From: JAFARE01 sp035566535
GTDB lineage: Bacteria > Chloroflexota > Dormibacteria > Aeolococcales > Aeolococcaceae
Reading direction: 5' to 3'
NCBI GenBank assembly: GCA_035566535.1
Contig: DATMRA010000125.1
Span: forward strand, 1-15,848
Length of the DNA: 15,848 nt
The position numbers were made by a program, and so were the translations under genes. Each line of letters starts with the position of its first letter. Position 1 is the stretch's first letter. Below the pieces are notes generated by a model. It made no database searches. It was not told where the DNA came from and worked only from the letters and a program-made list of their open reading frames with translations. Of the stretch, positions 1 to 5,885 are shown piece by piece.

Positions 1-41
1 AGCAGGGCTTGATCAACACTGAATGAGGAGAACCAACGACC

Positions 42-482
42 ATGCCGATGATCGATGTGTACGCAGCTGAGGGGACGTTTTCCGACAAGCATTCGCTTGC
101 GCGAGATCTGGCCACGGCTGTCATGCGCTGGGAGCGTGTGCCCGACCTCGCGCTGTTTCGCAACAACACCGCGGCGTTCATCCATGAGATGCCTGCTGAC
201 TCACTCTCGAACGTGGTCGGCGACAGCAGCTACGTACGGGTGCAGGTCCTCACCCCGGTGGGCGTGCTCGACCGCGAGAAGCAGCTCGGCGCCGTGAAAG
301 AGTTGACCGATATCGTGGCGGCTGCCGCCGGCGACGCGAGCGTGGCGGAGCGCACATGGGTGCTGCTCACCGAGTCGCCGGAGGGCGGATGGGGCGTTGC
401 CGGACACGCGAACACCGGGGCGGACCTGGCCGCGGCGGCAAGGGCGGAGCTCGCGGCGACGGCCGCTAAACCGTCGTCGTAG
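42..482 (+). CDS. tautomerase-superfamily protein (MSAD/cis-CaaD-like size)
   Basis: 146 aa. The protein starts Met-Pro-Met-Ile-Asp. Removal of the initiator Met would expose the N-terminal proline that is the catalytic base in the 4-oxalocrotonate tautomerase superfamily, so the ATG at 42 is preferred over the ATG at 48. A GAGGAG Shine-Dalgarno lies at 25-30, 11 bases upstream. The length is about twice the 60-80 aa single-unit tautomerases and fits the fused two-unit members. The recognisable core includes AVMRWERVPD (residues 26-35), VRVQVLTPVGVLDREKQ and ERTWVLLTESPEGGWG (residues 103-118). Family members isomerise, dehalogenate or hydrate small keto or vinyl acids in the cytosol; the substrate cannot be read from the sequence. 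The next gene, an MBL-fold remnant, begins only about 20 bases after the stop. The family call is fairly sure; the activity is inferred. Confidence 0.85.
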   Translation: MPMIDVYAAEGTFSDKHSLARDLATAVMRWERVPDLALFRNNTAAFIHEMPADSLSNVVGDSSYVRVQVLTPVGVLDREKQLGAVKELTDIVAAAAGDASVAERTWVLLTESPEGGWGVAGHANTGADLAAAARAELAATAAKPSS

Positions 483-501
483 AGGCGCTGCGTGTCAGCG
501 A

Positions 502-1182
502 GTGCCCTTACCGTCGACGTCCGCGTTCAACAAGCGCGTCGTCGGCGTCTATGTGACCCACGGCCACCAAGATCATTGGATTGGATTGGCTCGACTGCAG
601 GAGCATTTTCCTGATGCCCGCGGGATGGCGACCGCCGAGGTGGTCGGCCGCGCGCGGTTCGAGGCCACGGATCCCCGCCTGACCGCGTACTGGGAAGGCA
701 GCTTCCCGGGTGAATTGCCGAAAACGCCGGTACTCCCCGAAGCGCTCGCCGCGCCGGAGTTCGAGCTTGAGGGCCAGACTCTCAAGGCGATCTCGGTCGG
801 CCAAGGGGATACGGAGCACTCAACAGTCCTCCACATTCCTTCCACTGCGGCTGTGATAGCAGGCGATGTCGTCTACAACCGCGTGCACATGCTCACAGCC
901 GAGACCGACGAGCAGCGCCGCGAAGCGCGGATCGCCAGCCTTGACGCTGTCGCTGCGCTTGAGCCACAGATCGTGGTCGCGGGGCGCAAGCGAGTCAGTT
1001 CGACTGACCTGCCAGAGAACATCAGCGCCAGCCAGCAGTATCTCCGCGACTTCAGTCGCGTCGTCAACGACGGCGGCAGTGTTCAAGATGTCGTCAGCGC
1101 CATGCTCCAGATCCACGGCGACCGTGACAACCCTCGCGTCCTGTGGCACTCCTCCCGCACAGCCGTCGCCAAGCGCGGCTGA
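502..1182 (+). CDS. MBL-fold metallo-hydrolase remnant, N-terminally truncated and probably inactive
   Basis: An open frame encodes a metallo-beta-lactamase-fold protein. The zinc motif THGHQDHW (HxHxDH) appears only about 17 residues after the first plausible start, a GTG at 502 with no good ribosome-binding site. Normal family members have some 50-70 residues with the first beta strands before this motif, and these are missing. The frame stays open back to 397, but that part overlaps the tautomerase and reads as an arginine-rich shadow. Later landmarks are present: GDTEHS (third histidine) and the aspartate in VIAGDVVYN. Near the C-terminus the usual VVAGHKRP reads VVAGRKRV, so the last metal-binding histidine is arginine (CGC, one transition from CAC). 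The truncation and ligand loss together suggest a pseudogene with an intact 3' frame. Had it been whole, it would be a soluble hydrolase of the glyoxalase-II/lactonase type. Confidence 0.65.
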   Translation: MPLPSTSAFNKRVVGVYVTHGHQDHWIGLARLQEHFPDARGMATAEVVGRARFEATDPRLTAYWEGSFPGELPKTPVLPEALAAPEFELEGQTLKAISVGQGDTEHSTVLHIPSTAAVIAGDVVYNRVHMLTAETDEQRREARIASLDAVAALEPQIVVAGRKRVSSTDLPENISASQQYLRDFSRVVNDGGSVQDVVSAMLQIHGDRDNPRVLWHSSRTAVAKRG

Positions 1183-1288
1183 CGAGTCCCACCAGGGACG
1201 CATTGGCTACCTCTCGCCACAAGGACGACAACCGCAGCTGCGCTGCCGTCATCCGCAATCAGCCCTAAATGTTTGGATTCCGATCGAC

Positions 1289-1320
1289 CTGTCCGCACGG
1301 CAGTGCACGGCAGCGGACAG
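1289..1320. repeat. 8-bp perfect inverted repeat upstream of the first zinc-ribbon gene
   Basis: CTGTCCGC (1289-1296) is repeated inverted as GCGGACAG (1313-1320) with a 16-base spacer. The spacer contains two copies of ACGGCA flanking GTGC. It lies 34 bases upstream of the zinc-ribbon start at 1355. It could be an operator or a hairpin in the leader; no T-run follows, so it does not look like an intrinsic terminator for the preceding gene. The rest of the 1183-1354 gap holds a small GTCCC-ACCA-GGGAC hairpin (1186-1199) just after the MBL-fold stop. Confidence 0.5.
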
Positions 1321-1338
1321 ACAAACCTTCGCCCCGCC

Positions 1339-1352
1339 GTGACAGTGATCAC
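1339..1352. promoter_or_regulatory. CRP-type GTGA-N6-TCAC site next to the zinc-ribbon start
   Basis: GTGACAGTGATCAC has the two half-sites of the CRP/FNR-family consensus, GTGA and TCAC, with the standard 6-base spacer. It ends two bases before the ATG at 1355. A nested palindrome GTGATCAC (1345-1352) lies inside it. Binding this close to the start codon would repress rather than activate, unless transcription starts further upstream. The same core occurs twice upstream of the paralogous gene at 5586-5771. The site is seen directly; its use by a regulator is inferred. Confidence 0.4.
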
Positions 1353-1354
1353 CA

Positions 1355-1534
1355 ATGGCTCGAAGGGGACGTAAGTGGCAGGGCTGCCCACGGTGCGGAA
1401 CCGAGCGCGTGATTCCGCTCACGTTTGACCAACCTGGGCTGGTCGATGCTCGCGCTACGCCGGCGGAGGCGACAGCGCCCGTTCTTGTCAAATGCGTCGG
1501 CTGTGGGTTTCGGTACCCGGCGGTGCGGGTCTAG
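1355..1534 (+). CDS. small zinc-ribbon protein, paralogue of the 5586-5771 product
   Basis: 59 aa, ATG to TAG. It carries two CxxC pairs, C11-P-R-C14-G and C47-V-G-C50-G, separated by 32 residues, as expected for a zinc ribbon (zinc knuckle on each side of a short beta sheet). Between them is VIPLTF (residues 19-24). The N-terminus is basic (MARRGRKWQ). The protein encoded at 5586-5771 on the other strand has the same order: CPSCG, MIPLTF, then KCVACG, with 23 residues from the IPLTF phenylalanine to the third cysteine in both. That shared pattern is the main evidence that both short frames are real genes. The ribosome-binding site is weak. It ends 8 bases before the convergent membrane-protein gene. 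The function is unknown; small zinc ribbons often bind nucleic acid or partner proteins. Confidence 0.7.
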   Translation: MARRGRKWQGCPRCGTERVIPLTFDQPGLVDARATPAEATAPVLVKCVGCGFRYPAVRV

Positions 1535-1542
1535 CCGTCCTC

Positions 1543-2697
1543 CTACTCGGTATGCGAGTGCCGCTCCTGCTCGAGTCGCCGCTGGCGGCGCAGTTCGCGG
1601 ATGCGCTGAATCTCGGTGACCTCTGTCGTCGCAGACACACGATCGACGGGACGAATGGGCGGCACGGGTGGGCCTGGGCGTGTTCGGGGCCCAGACCACA
1701 GGGCGGGCACCACGTCGAGCTCGGCAGCAAGCGCGTATGCGGCTTCCTCGTAGTTCACCCGCCATCCTCTGAAATGCGGCCACGCGGCCTCCGGCTCGCG
1801 TTCGAACTCGAGTCCACCGGCGCGAGCGTGCTCAGCGCCCGCGATGAATTCGTCGCGCGTCAGCTGAATTGGGTCGTCGGGGTTTGGGTCGTTGGGCACC
1901 GGATACCCGATGCTCGCTGAAAGCTGGCGGAACGCGAGATAGCCGACGCGCATCATGTTGCGAGCCTGCGCCGGCACAGTGACCGGGCACAGCGCCAGGT
2001 GCATTGCGCCGCAGTCAAGGACGGAGAGAAGCGAGATCACCCAGGATCGGCGCGACACTGGCGACCGGAAGTACAGGAGCACCCTGTACGCGCTGTGGCT
2101 CTCGGAGACGTCCGCCGCCCACTCCATCCAGCGGTCGTAGATGCCCCCCAGCCCGGCGACGTTGTCGACCGCCGCAGAACGCATGAGAATCTCCGGTCCC
2201 CATCCTGGTGTCCCGGCCAAGCCCTCCAGCATCGTGACGAGCGTCTCCCGACGGTTGTATGCGGCATAGAGCACGGGCAGGTATGCGATCTGGAGAGCGA
2301 TCACCACCAATCCGGTGAGCGCCGCGAGATACACGATCACGAGTGGTCCGCTGTCGCGAGGGGTGGCGATTCCGAGGGTCAGTATTGACGAGCCGGCGAT
2401 GCGAAGCGCGTCGCCGAGGCTGGCACTGAACGGCCAAAGAAGCAGCGCGAATCCGACGAGAAACAGCAGAAGCCAGGCGAGCAGCGTCAACACCAGGAAC
2501 AGCGCAGCCGCATACGCGAGAAGGCGATCGCGGGCCTCGAAGTCCCGAACCAGCGCCGCCGCCACGCGAATGGGAACGCTGACCGAGCGAAGCACAAACG
2601 CGCTGAAGCTCAATTGCGTGCCGCGCGGAAGGATCGTCGTTTCGACGACGCTGGCGTACGTTGTCAGCACCAGCACGAGTCCAGCGGCGAAGCCCAA
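1543..2697 (-). CDS. two-TM potassium-channel-like membrane protein with a degenerate selectivity filter
   Basis: About 384 aa. The N-terminus has a membrane segment (residues 4-18) ending in ETTILPRG, then a cytosolic loop. A TM helix (61-88), a re-entrant pore-like stretch (92-112) and another TM helix (118-143) follow. The order TM-pore-TM, followed by YLPVLYAAYNRRE and a long soluble C-terminal domain, matches a bacterial ion-channel (Ion_trans_2/two-pore-domain-like) family. There the pore reads roughly SFFTLGYGDVVP; here it is SSILTLGIATP (104-113), so the GYGD filter is lost. The C-terminal tail is charged and Arg-rich (about 360-384). The start is uncertain: the first accepted codon is a TTG at 2697. 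The frame opens at a TAA (2722-2724), and hydrophobic in-frame codons (ALTALAW) with GAAGAGG just upstream suggest a non-ATG start slightly earlier, for example CTG at 2715. Ion conduction is doubtful; a sensor or structural role is possible. Confidence 0.65.
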   Translation of the reverse strand: MGFAAGLVLVLTTYASVVETTILPRGTQLSFSAFVLRSVSVPIRVAAALVRDFEARDRLLAYAAALFLVLTLLAWLLLFLVGFALLLWPFSASLGDALRIAGSSILTLGIATPRDSGPLVIVYLAALTGLVVIALQIAYLPVLYAAYNRRETLVTMLEGLAGTPGWGPEILMRSAAVDNVAGLGGIYDRWMEWAADVSESHSAYRVLLYFRSPVSRRSWVISLLSVLDCGAMHLALCPVTVPAQARNMMRVGYLAFRQLSASIGYPVPNDPNPDDPIQLTRDEFIAGAEHARAGGLEFEREPEAAWPHFRGWRVNYEEAAYALAAELDVVPALWSGPRTRPGPPVPPIRPVDRVSATTEVTEIQRIRELRRQRRLEQERHSHTE

Positions 2698-2821
2698 CCA
2701 CGCCAGCGCTGTCAGTGCACGTTACCTCTTCAATTTCGCTCGTAGCGGCACTGCCACCAGCAGTCTCGCGCCTCAGGGCAATTGTGACGTCATCAATCAC
2801 GGGCCCCGCGGGTTCGCCGAT

Positions 2822-3715
2822 TCAGCCGGCCGTCACCCTCGCGCGGTAGCTGCCCTCGCGGAACTCATGGGTGAGTGACGGATGGGACGGCTGCCAATCG
2901 AGCTCGGCACGAGCCTTGGCCGCGTCAGTGCCCTGATCGAGCAACAACACCTCGGCAAAGTAGTCGCCGAGACGCTTGCGGGCCTCATCTTCGGAACCCG
3001 GCACAGCCCCCGGAGCGCCGGCCGCTATGGCGGCAGCCTCGGTCAGCTCAGCCACGGTTGGGTTCAGCCCGTTGCCGATGACGTAGTAGCCACGGGCCGT
3101 GTCAGCTTCCAGCACCCGCCGAAAGGCGTCCGCGAGATCCATAACGTGCACGTTGGACCAGTGCTGCTGTCCCGTACCGAGCATGATCAGATTGCCGGCG
3201 TCGTCACGCGGAGAGCCCAGCAGCAGCCCGGGAATCGCGCCGCCGCCGTCACCATAGGCCACGCTCGACACGACGACAACGCCGCGCAATCCCGTGGCGT
3301 CGAACACGCGGCGCTCGTTGGCCTGCTTCCAGGCGACCATCGCCGGGGGATTGAACGCCGCCTGCTCGCTGATGGCAGTGTTGGCGCCGTAGACCCAGAT
3401 GCCGCTGATGCTGATGTAAGCCTTGCCGGTGCCGTCGAAGGCTTCGATCGCGGCGTCGACCATGGCGCTGTCGAAGGCGGCGCTGGTCTCGTCGTTGGGG
3501 CTCGCGGTGTGGATCGCCGCGTCCGCCTGGCGCAGGAGGCTCACGACCGCGGACCGGTCGTACAGATCGACCACGGCCGGCACAACCCCAGAGGGAAGCT
3601 TGTCCGCCTGGGCATCGTCGCGAACCAGCGCCGTCACCTCATGGCCGTGCGCCTGCAATTCGCTCAGGACGTGAGATCCGATGAAACCCGTCGCTCCTGT
3701 GAGTGCCACATTCAT
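2822..3715 (-). CDS. NAD(P)-dependent epimerase/dehydratase-type SDR, controlled by the divergent MarR gene
   Basis: 297 aa, ATG at 3715 with an AGGAGG ribosome-binding site 9 bases upstream. The frame extends to 3763, but that start lies in the operator region. The Rossmann motif TGATGFIG (residues 6-13) is the extended/atypical SDR TGxxGxxG form; Arg32 after the second beta strand suggests NADP(H) preference. SISGIWVYG (102-110) fits the active-site strand, but the expected YxxxK is replaced by a stretch reading MVAWKQANE (126-134). This is therefore an atypical SDR whose catalytic tyrosine is not apparent. The HWSNVHVMDLADAF segment (185-198) is typical of the epimerase family. It is transcribed away from the MarR gene at 3846, the usual layout for an SDR repressed by its neighbour. 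The substrate is unknown; a quinone, aldehyde or nucleotide-sugar-like compound is possible. Confidence 0.85.
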   Translation of the reverse strand: MNVALTGATGFIGSHVLSELQAHGHEVTALVRDDAQADKLPSGVVPAVVDLYDRSAVVSLLRQADAAIHTASPNDETSAAFDSAMVDAAIEAFDGTGKAYISISGIWVYGANTAISEQAAFNPPAMVAWKQANERRVFDATGLRGVVVVSSVAYGDGGGAIPGLLLGSPRDDAGNLIMLGTGQQHWSNVHVMDLADAFRRVLEADTARGYYVIGNGLNPTVAELTEAAAIAAGAPGAVPGSEDEARKRLGDYFAEVLLLDQGTDAAKARAELDWQPSHPSLTHEFREGSYRARVTAG

Positions 3716-3754
3716 CGTCGATGTCCTCCTGGCGTGATCCCGTGACGAGGTTAG

Positions 3755-3774
3755 CTTGAACATTCAAGCTTGAA
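3755..3774. promoter_or_regulatory. overlapping palindromic operators between the SDR and MarR genes
   Basis: Two perfect palindromes overlap: CTTGAACATTCAAG (3755-3768) and TTCAAGCTTGAA (3763-3774). Both are built from TTGAA/TTCAA half-sites. More half-sites follow (TCAAG at 3778-3782 and 3790-3794, CTTGA at 3811-3815). On the minus strand a TTGACA box (3781-3776) sits just upstream of the palindromes, so they fill the spacer of a likely SDR promoter. That is a classic position for MarR repression. The repeats are seen directly; binding by the adjacent MarR protein is inferred. Confidence 0.6.
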
Positions 3775-3777
3775 ATG

Positions 3778-3830
3778 TCAAGTGAACGGTCAAGTATCGC
3801 TGCACCGTCACTTGAAAAGGGGAGTGACGG
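3778..3830 (+). promoter_or_regulatory. competing hairpins in the marR leader
   Basis: CCGTCACT (3805-3812) pairs perfectly with AGTGACGG (3823-3830) across 10 bases, which would bury the purine-rich stretch upstream of the GTG start at 3846. The same left arm can also pair with an upstream segment: ACCGTCACTTGA (3804-3815) against TCAAGTGAACGGT (3778-3790), with one bulged base. The two folds exclude each other. This could be an additional operator (TCAC...GTGA) or a leader affecting translation; no ligand or protein is implied. Confidence 0.35.
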
Positions 3831-3845
3831 GGGTATGCTGATGGC

Positions 3846-4343
3846 GTGGCTCGTCAACGGCGCCCAGACGCGAACCAACCCTCCGTGCAGTGGCTCACCG
3901 CGTCGGAGCTGGAGTCGTGGCTCTCCCTCGTGCGGCTGCTGATGTGGCTTCCGTGGTCGATCGATCAACAGCTGCGTCGCGATTCGAAGCTGAGGATAGT
4001 CGAGTACCAGGTGCTCGCCAAGCTGTCCGAGAGTCCGGGCCGAACAATGCGCATGAGTGCTCTTGCGGAGGTCACGAACGCGTCGTTGTCGCGGCTCTCG
4101 CACGTGGTCGAACGGCTCGAGCGGCGGGGTTTTGTCCGCCGGGCAGCGGATCGCACCGATGGGCGCTACACCAAGGCCACTCTGACCGACGAGGGCTTCG
4201 AGACACTTGCGGCAGCCGCGCCGGGACACGTGAGGCACATCCGATCGCTCGTCATCGACGTGCTTTCGCCGGAGCAGCTGCGACGACTTGGCCGTGATGC
4301 AGCCCGCATCACGGCTCGCATCGACACGTCTGGAGCCGGCTAG
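3846..4343 (+). CDS. MarR-family winged-helix transcriptional regulator
   Basis: 165 aa from a GTG start. Nearby ATGs at 3835 and 3841 are out of frame. N-terminal dimer helices (about 18-60) contain WLTASELESWLSLVRLL and EYQVLAKLSESPG. The winged helix-turn-helix runs from RMSALAEVTNASLSRLSHVV (recognition helix about 79-91) to RLERRGFVRR. The wing carries the family signature DRTDGRYTKATLTDEG (102-116). It presumably represses itself and the divergent SDR gene through the palindromes at 3755-3774. No cysteine suited to redox sensing is present, so a small hydrophobic or phenolic ligand is more likely than a peroxide signal; that is inference. The stop is 16 bases before the first duplicated exported-protein gene, which could therefore be co-transcribed. 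Confidence 0.92.
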   Translation: MARQRRPDANQPSVQWLTASELESWLSLVRLLMWLPWSIDQQLRRDSKLRIVEYQVLAKLSESPGRTMRMSALAEVTNASLSRLSHVVERLERRGFVRRAADRTDGRYTKATLTDEGFETLAAAAPGHVRHIRSLVIDVLSPEQLRRLGRDAARITARIDTSGAG

Positions 4344-4359
4344 CTAGGCTCCGCAGTCA

Positions 4360-4941
4360 ATGAGCCGGTCGAAGCCGCTCCTGGCGCTTGCCGCGTTTGT
4401 GGTTGCCCTCGGCGTCGCAGCCCTGCTCATCACAGGCGGAATAGGCGGCACCCGCTCGACCGTGCATCCGATCGCATCGTCCTCGCCGACGACCGTCGTC
4501 GCGACCGTCTGTCCAGCGCAACAGATTCGGCTCCTGGGCTTCATAAACGACTGTGCCGGCACCCTCCGACGGGCTCCGGCGGGCCGGAGCGCGCCCGACG
4601 GGTGCCGTGTGTCTGGCAGGTTTCTCGACGCCTCCATACTCTTGCAGGGTCGCGCGGACGAGTATCTGTTGTACGTGGAAGTCGATGGCGCGTACGTCGG
4701 TCCGGGGGATTACAGCTTGCCCCCGTGGCCGAACCCGTCTTTTCACTCCGACGACGGCGTCGCCAAGGTTGCCATCCGCGACTACACGACGGGAGACTTC
4801 TGGTGGTCGAGCTTTGGCGTCCTCACCGTCTCCCGCAATGACGGCCGGTCGGGATTGGTGACTGGCGACCTCGAGTTTGCCGGGGGGGAGCCGCACCCGC
4901 TCCCAGGGTTGAACATCTCGGGCGCTTGGAGTTGCGGGTGA
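4360..4941 (+). CDS. exported or membrane-anchored protein of unknown function, first copy of a tandem pair
   Basis: 193 aa. A short basic start (MSRSK) is followed by a hydrophobic segment (residues 7-28), giving a signal anchor or signal peptide; no lipobox cysteine is seen. A low-complexity Ser/Thr/Pro linker (31-48) leads to an extracytoplasmic domain. Four cysteines (C51, C65, C82, C192) match C52, C66, C76 and C186 of the neighbour, which suggests two disulfides. The best conserved part is YLLYVEVDGAYVGPGDYSLP followed by PW (103-123), then a glycine- and aspartate-rich C-terminal half ending GAWSCG. No known family was recognised. It lies 16 bases after marR and 5 bases before its duplicate. 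The near-identical 5' ends of the two genes show a fairly recent tandem duplication. It looks like a small beta-rich secreted domain. Confidence 0.75.
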   Translation: MSRSKPLLALAAFVVALGVAALLITGGIGGTRSTVHPIASSSPTTVVATVCPAQQIRLLGFINDCAGTLRRAPAGRSAPDGCRVSGRFLDASILLQGRADEYLLYVEVDGAYVGPGDYSLPPWPNPSFHSDDGVAKVAIRDYTTGDFWWSSFGVLTVSRNDGRSGLVTGDLEFAGGEPHPLPGLNISGAWSCG

Positions 4942-4946
4942 CGTCA

Positions 4947-5522
4947 ATGAGCCGGTCTAGGCCGATCCTTGCACTCGTGGCATTTGCTGTTGCGCTTGGC
5001 GTCGCGGCCCTCATTGCCACAGGCGGAATCAGTCGCATCGCGACATCATCGACGCCGCATCAATCCGCACCGCGGTCGACTGCCAAATTCCCGCCGTTTT
5101 GTGGGGCCCAAGCGATCGAACTTGTCGGAGCCCGGGATGACTGCGCGACGAGGGACCCGGCCGGTGCTGCATGTTCGGTCGCAAAGGGTGTTCTCGACGC
5201 GGTCATTAGACTGCGCGGCAATAGCCGGAGCTACCTGCTGTACGTCGAGGTCGACGGCGGCTACAGCGGGACCGGTCCGTATCTCTTGCCCCCGTGGCTG
5301 CATCCGTACCCTGATGCTAACGATGGCAACGGCAAGGCTGGCATCCGCGAGTCTGTATCCGGAGCACTCTGGCAATCCGTGGCGGGTGTCATCATCGTGA
5401 CAAACAAGGACGGCAAATCCGGGGTCATCAACGCTGAGTTGGACGCCGTCGGCGGGCCCGGCCCGCCGGTCACACGGCTGCACATCGAAGGGCCGTGGAA
5501 TTGCAACGTCACTCACGCATAG
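4947..5522 (+). CDS. exported or membrane-anchored protein of unknown function, second copy of the tandem pair
   Basis: 191 aa. The ATG at 4947 is chosen because it gives MSRSRPILALVAFAVALGVA, collinear with the first copy; an upstream in-frame TTG at 4926 would add seven residues overlapping that gene. It has the same plan: a hydrophobic N-terminal segment (7-28), a Ser/Pro/Thr linker, and four conserved cysteines (C52, C66, C76, C186). The signature SYLLYVEVDGGYSGTGPYLL followed by PPW lies at 95-117. Compared with the first copy it has a shorter C65-C82 equivalent segment and a more aspartate/asparagine-rich loop (PDANDGNGK, 122-130). The N-terminal halves are more alike than the linkers, which fits duplication followed by divergence of the surface. 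Only 5 bases separate the two genes, so they are probably one transcript. Function unknown. Confidence 0.75.
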   Translation: MSRSRPILALVAFAVALGVAALIATGGISRIATSSTPHQSAPRSTAKFPPFCGAQAIELVGARDDCATRDPAGAACSVAKGVLDAVIRLRGNSRSYLLYVEVDGGYSGTGPYLLPPWLHPYPDANDGNGKAGIRESVSGALWQSVAGVIIVTNKDGKSGVINAELDAVGGPGPPVTRLHIEGPWNCNVTHA

Positions 5523-5525
5523 CCT

Positions 5526-5567
5526 GCAAGAAATCGCCCGGCCCAACAAATTGGCCGCTTTTCTTGC
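5526..5567. terminator. probable bidirectional terminator between convergent genes
   Basis: GCAAGAAA (5526-5533) pairs perfectly with TTTCTTGC (5560-5567). Inside it CGGCC (5539-5543) pairs with GGCCG (5553-5557) and is followed by CTTTTCTT on the plus strand. It sits exactly between the plus-strand exported-protein gene (stop 5522) and the minus-strand zinc-ribbon gene (stop 5586), as expected for a shared terminator. The inner stem is short and the T-run is interrupted, so the strength is uncertain. Confidence 0.5.
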
Positions 5568-5585
5568 GGTGCCGGGAAACGGCCT

Positions 5586-5771
5586 CTACCGAGCCGCCTC
5601 GCTGGTTGAGCGGCGCCCGCATGCCACGCACTTGAGGCCGGCGCGCTCGGGTACGTCAGAGGGTCGCACGCGGCTATGCACGATCGCGGGCATCTCGAAG
5701 GTCAGGGGAATCATCCGCCCGCCGCAACTCGGACAGCGCGCCAGCGGCCGTTTTTGTCGTTCCAAGGTCAT
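5586..5771 (-). CDS. small zinc-ribbon protein, paralogue of the 1355-1534 product
   Basis: 61 aa, ATG at 5771 preceded directly by GGAGGAGG, a strong but closely spaced ribosome-binding site. It has two CxxC pairs, C13-P-S-C16-G and C48-V-A-C51-G, with MIPLTFEMP (20-28) after the first. This order and the spacing from IPLTF to the third cysteine match the protein at 1355-1534, so the pair forms a small family of zinc ribbons. The N-terminus (MTLERQKRPLAR) and C-terminus (GRRSTSEAAR) are basic, which would suit nucleic acid contact, but no function is known. Upstream, on its promoter side, two CRP-type palindromes lie 75 and 115 bases from the start. A weak TAACCT -10-like box reads 5800 to 5795 on the minus strand. 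Confidence 0.75.
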   Translation of the reverse strand: MTLERQKRPLARCPSCGGRMIPLTFEMPAIVHSRVRPSDVPERAGLKCVACGRRSTSEAAR

Positions 5772-5845
5772 CCTCCTCCGGCGTTGAGTGACCTAGGTTA
5801 CATGGCCGTCGCGGGTTTGTGGCCATCACTTTCGCCCCAGTGCCA

Positions 5846-5861
5846 CGTGATTTGAATCACG
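5846..5861. promoter_or_regulatory. CRP-type palindrome, proximal site
   Basis: CGTGATTTGAATCACG is an inverted repeat with 7-base arms and contains GTGA-N6-TCAC, the core of CRP/FNR-family sites. It lies in the divergent region between the zinc-ribbon gene (start 5771, minus) and the GGDEF-EAL gene (start 6101, plus). Its centre is about 65 bases upstream of a plausible zinc-ribbon transcription start, roughly where a class I activator binds; the start itself is a guess. Confidence 0.55.
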
Positions 5862-5885
5862 CGACTATGTCCAAAACTGCGACTG

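Noticed and set aside
397..501. Extension of the MBL-fold frame upstream into the tautomerase gene.
   Set aside because: The translation is Arg/Pro-rich and unlike any MBL N-terminus; it is the shadow of the tautomerase in another frame.
2015..2800. A 261-codon minus-strand frame overlapping the channel-like gene.
   Set aside because: Arg-rich composition without hydrophobic segments or motifs; the overlapping frame has clear TM helices and family resemblance.
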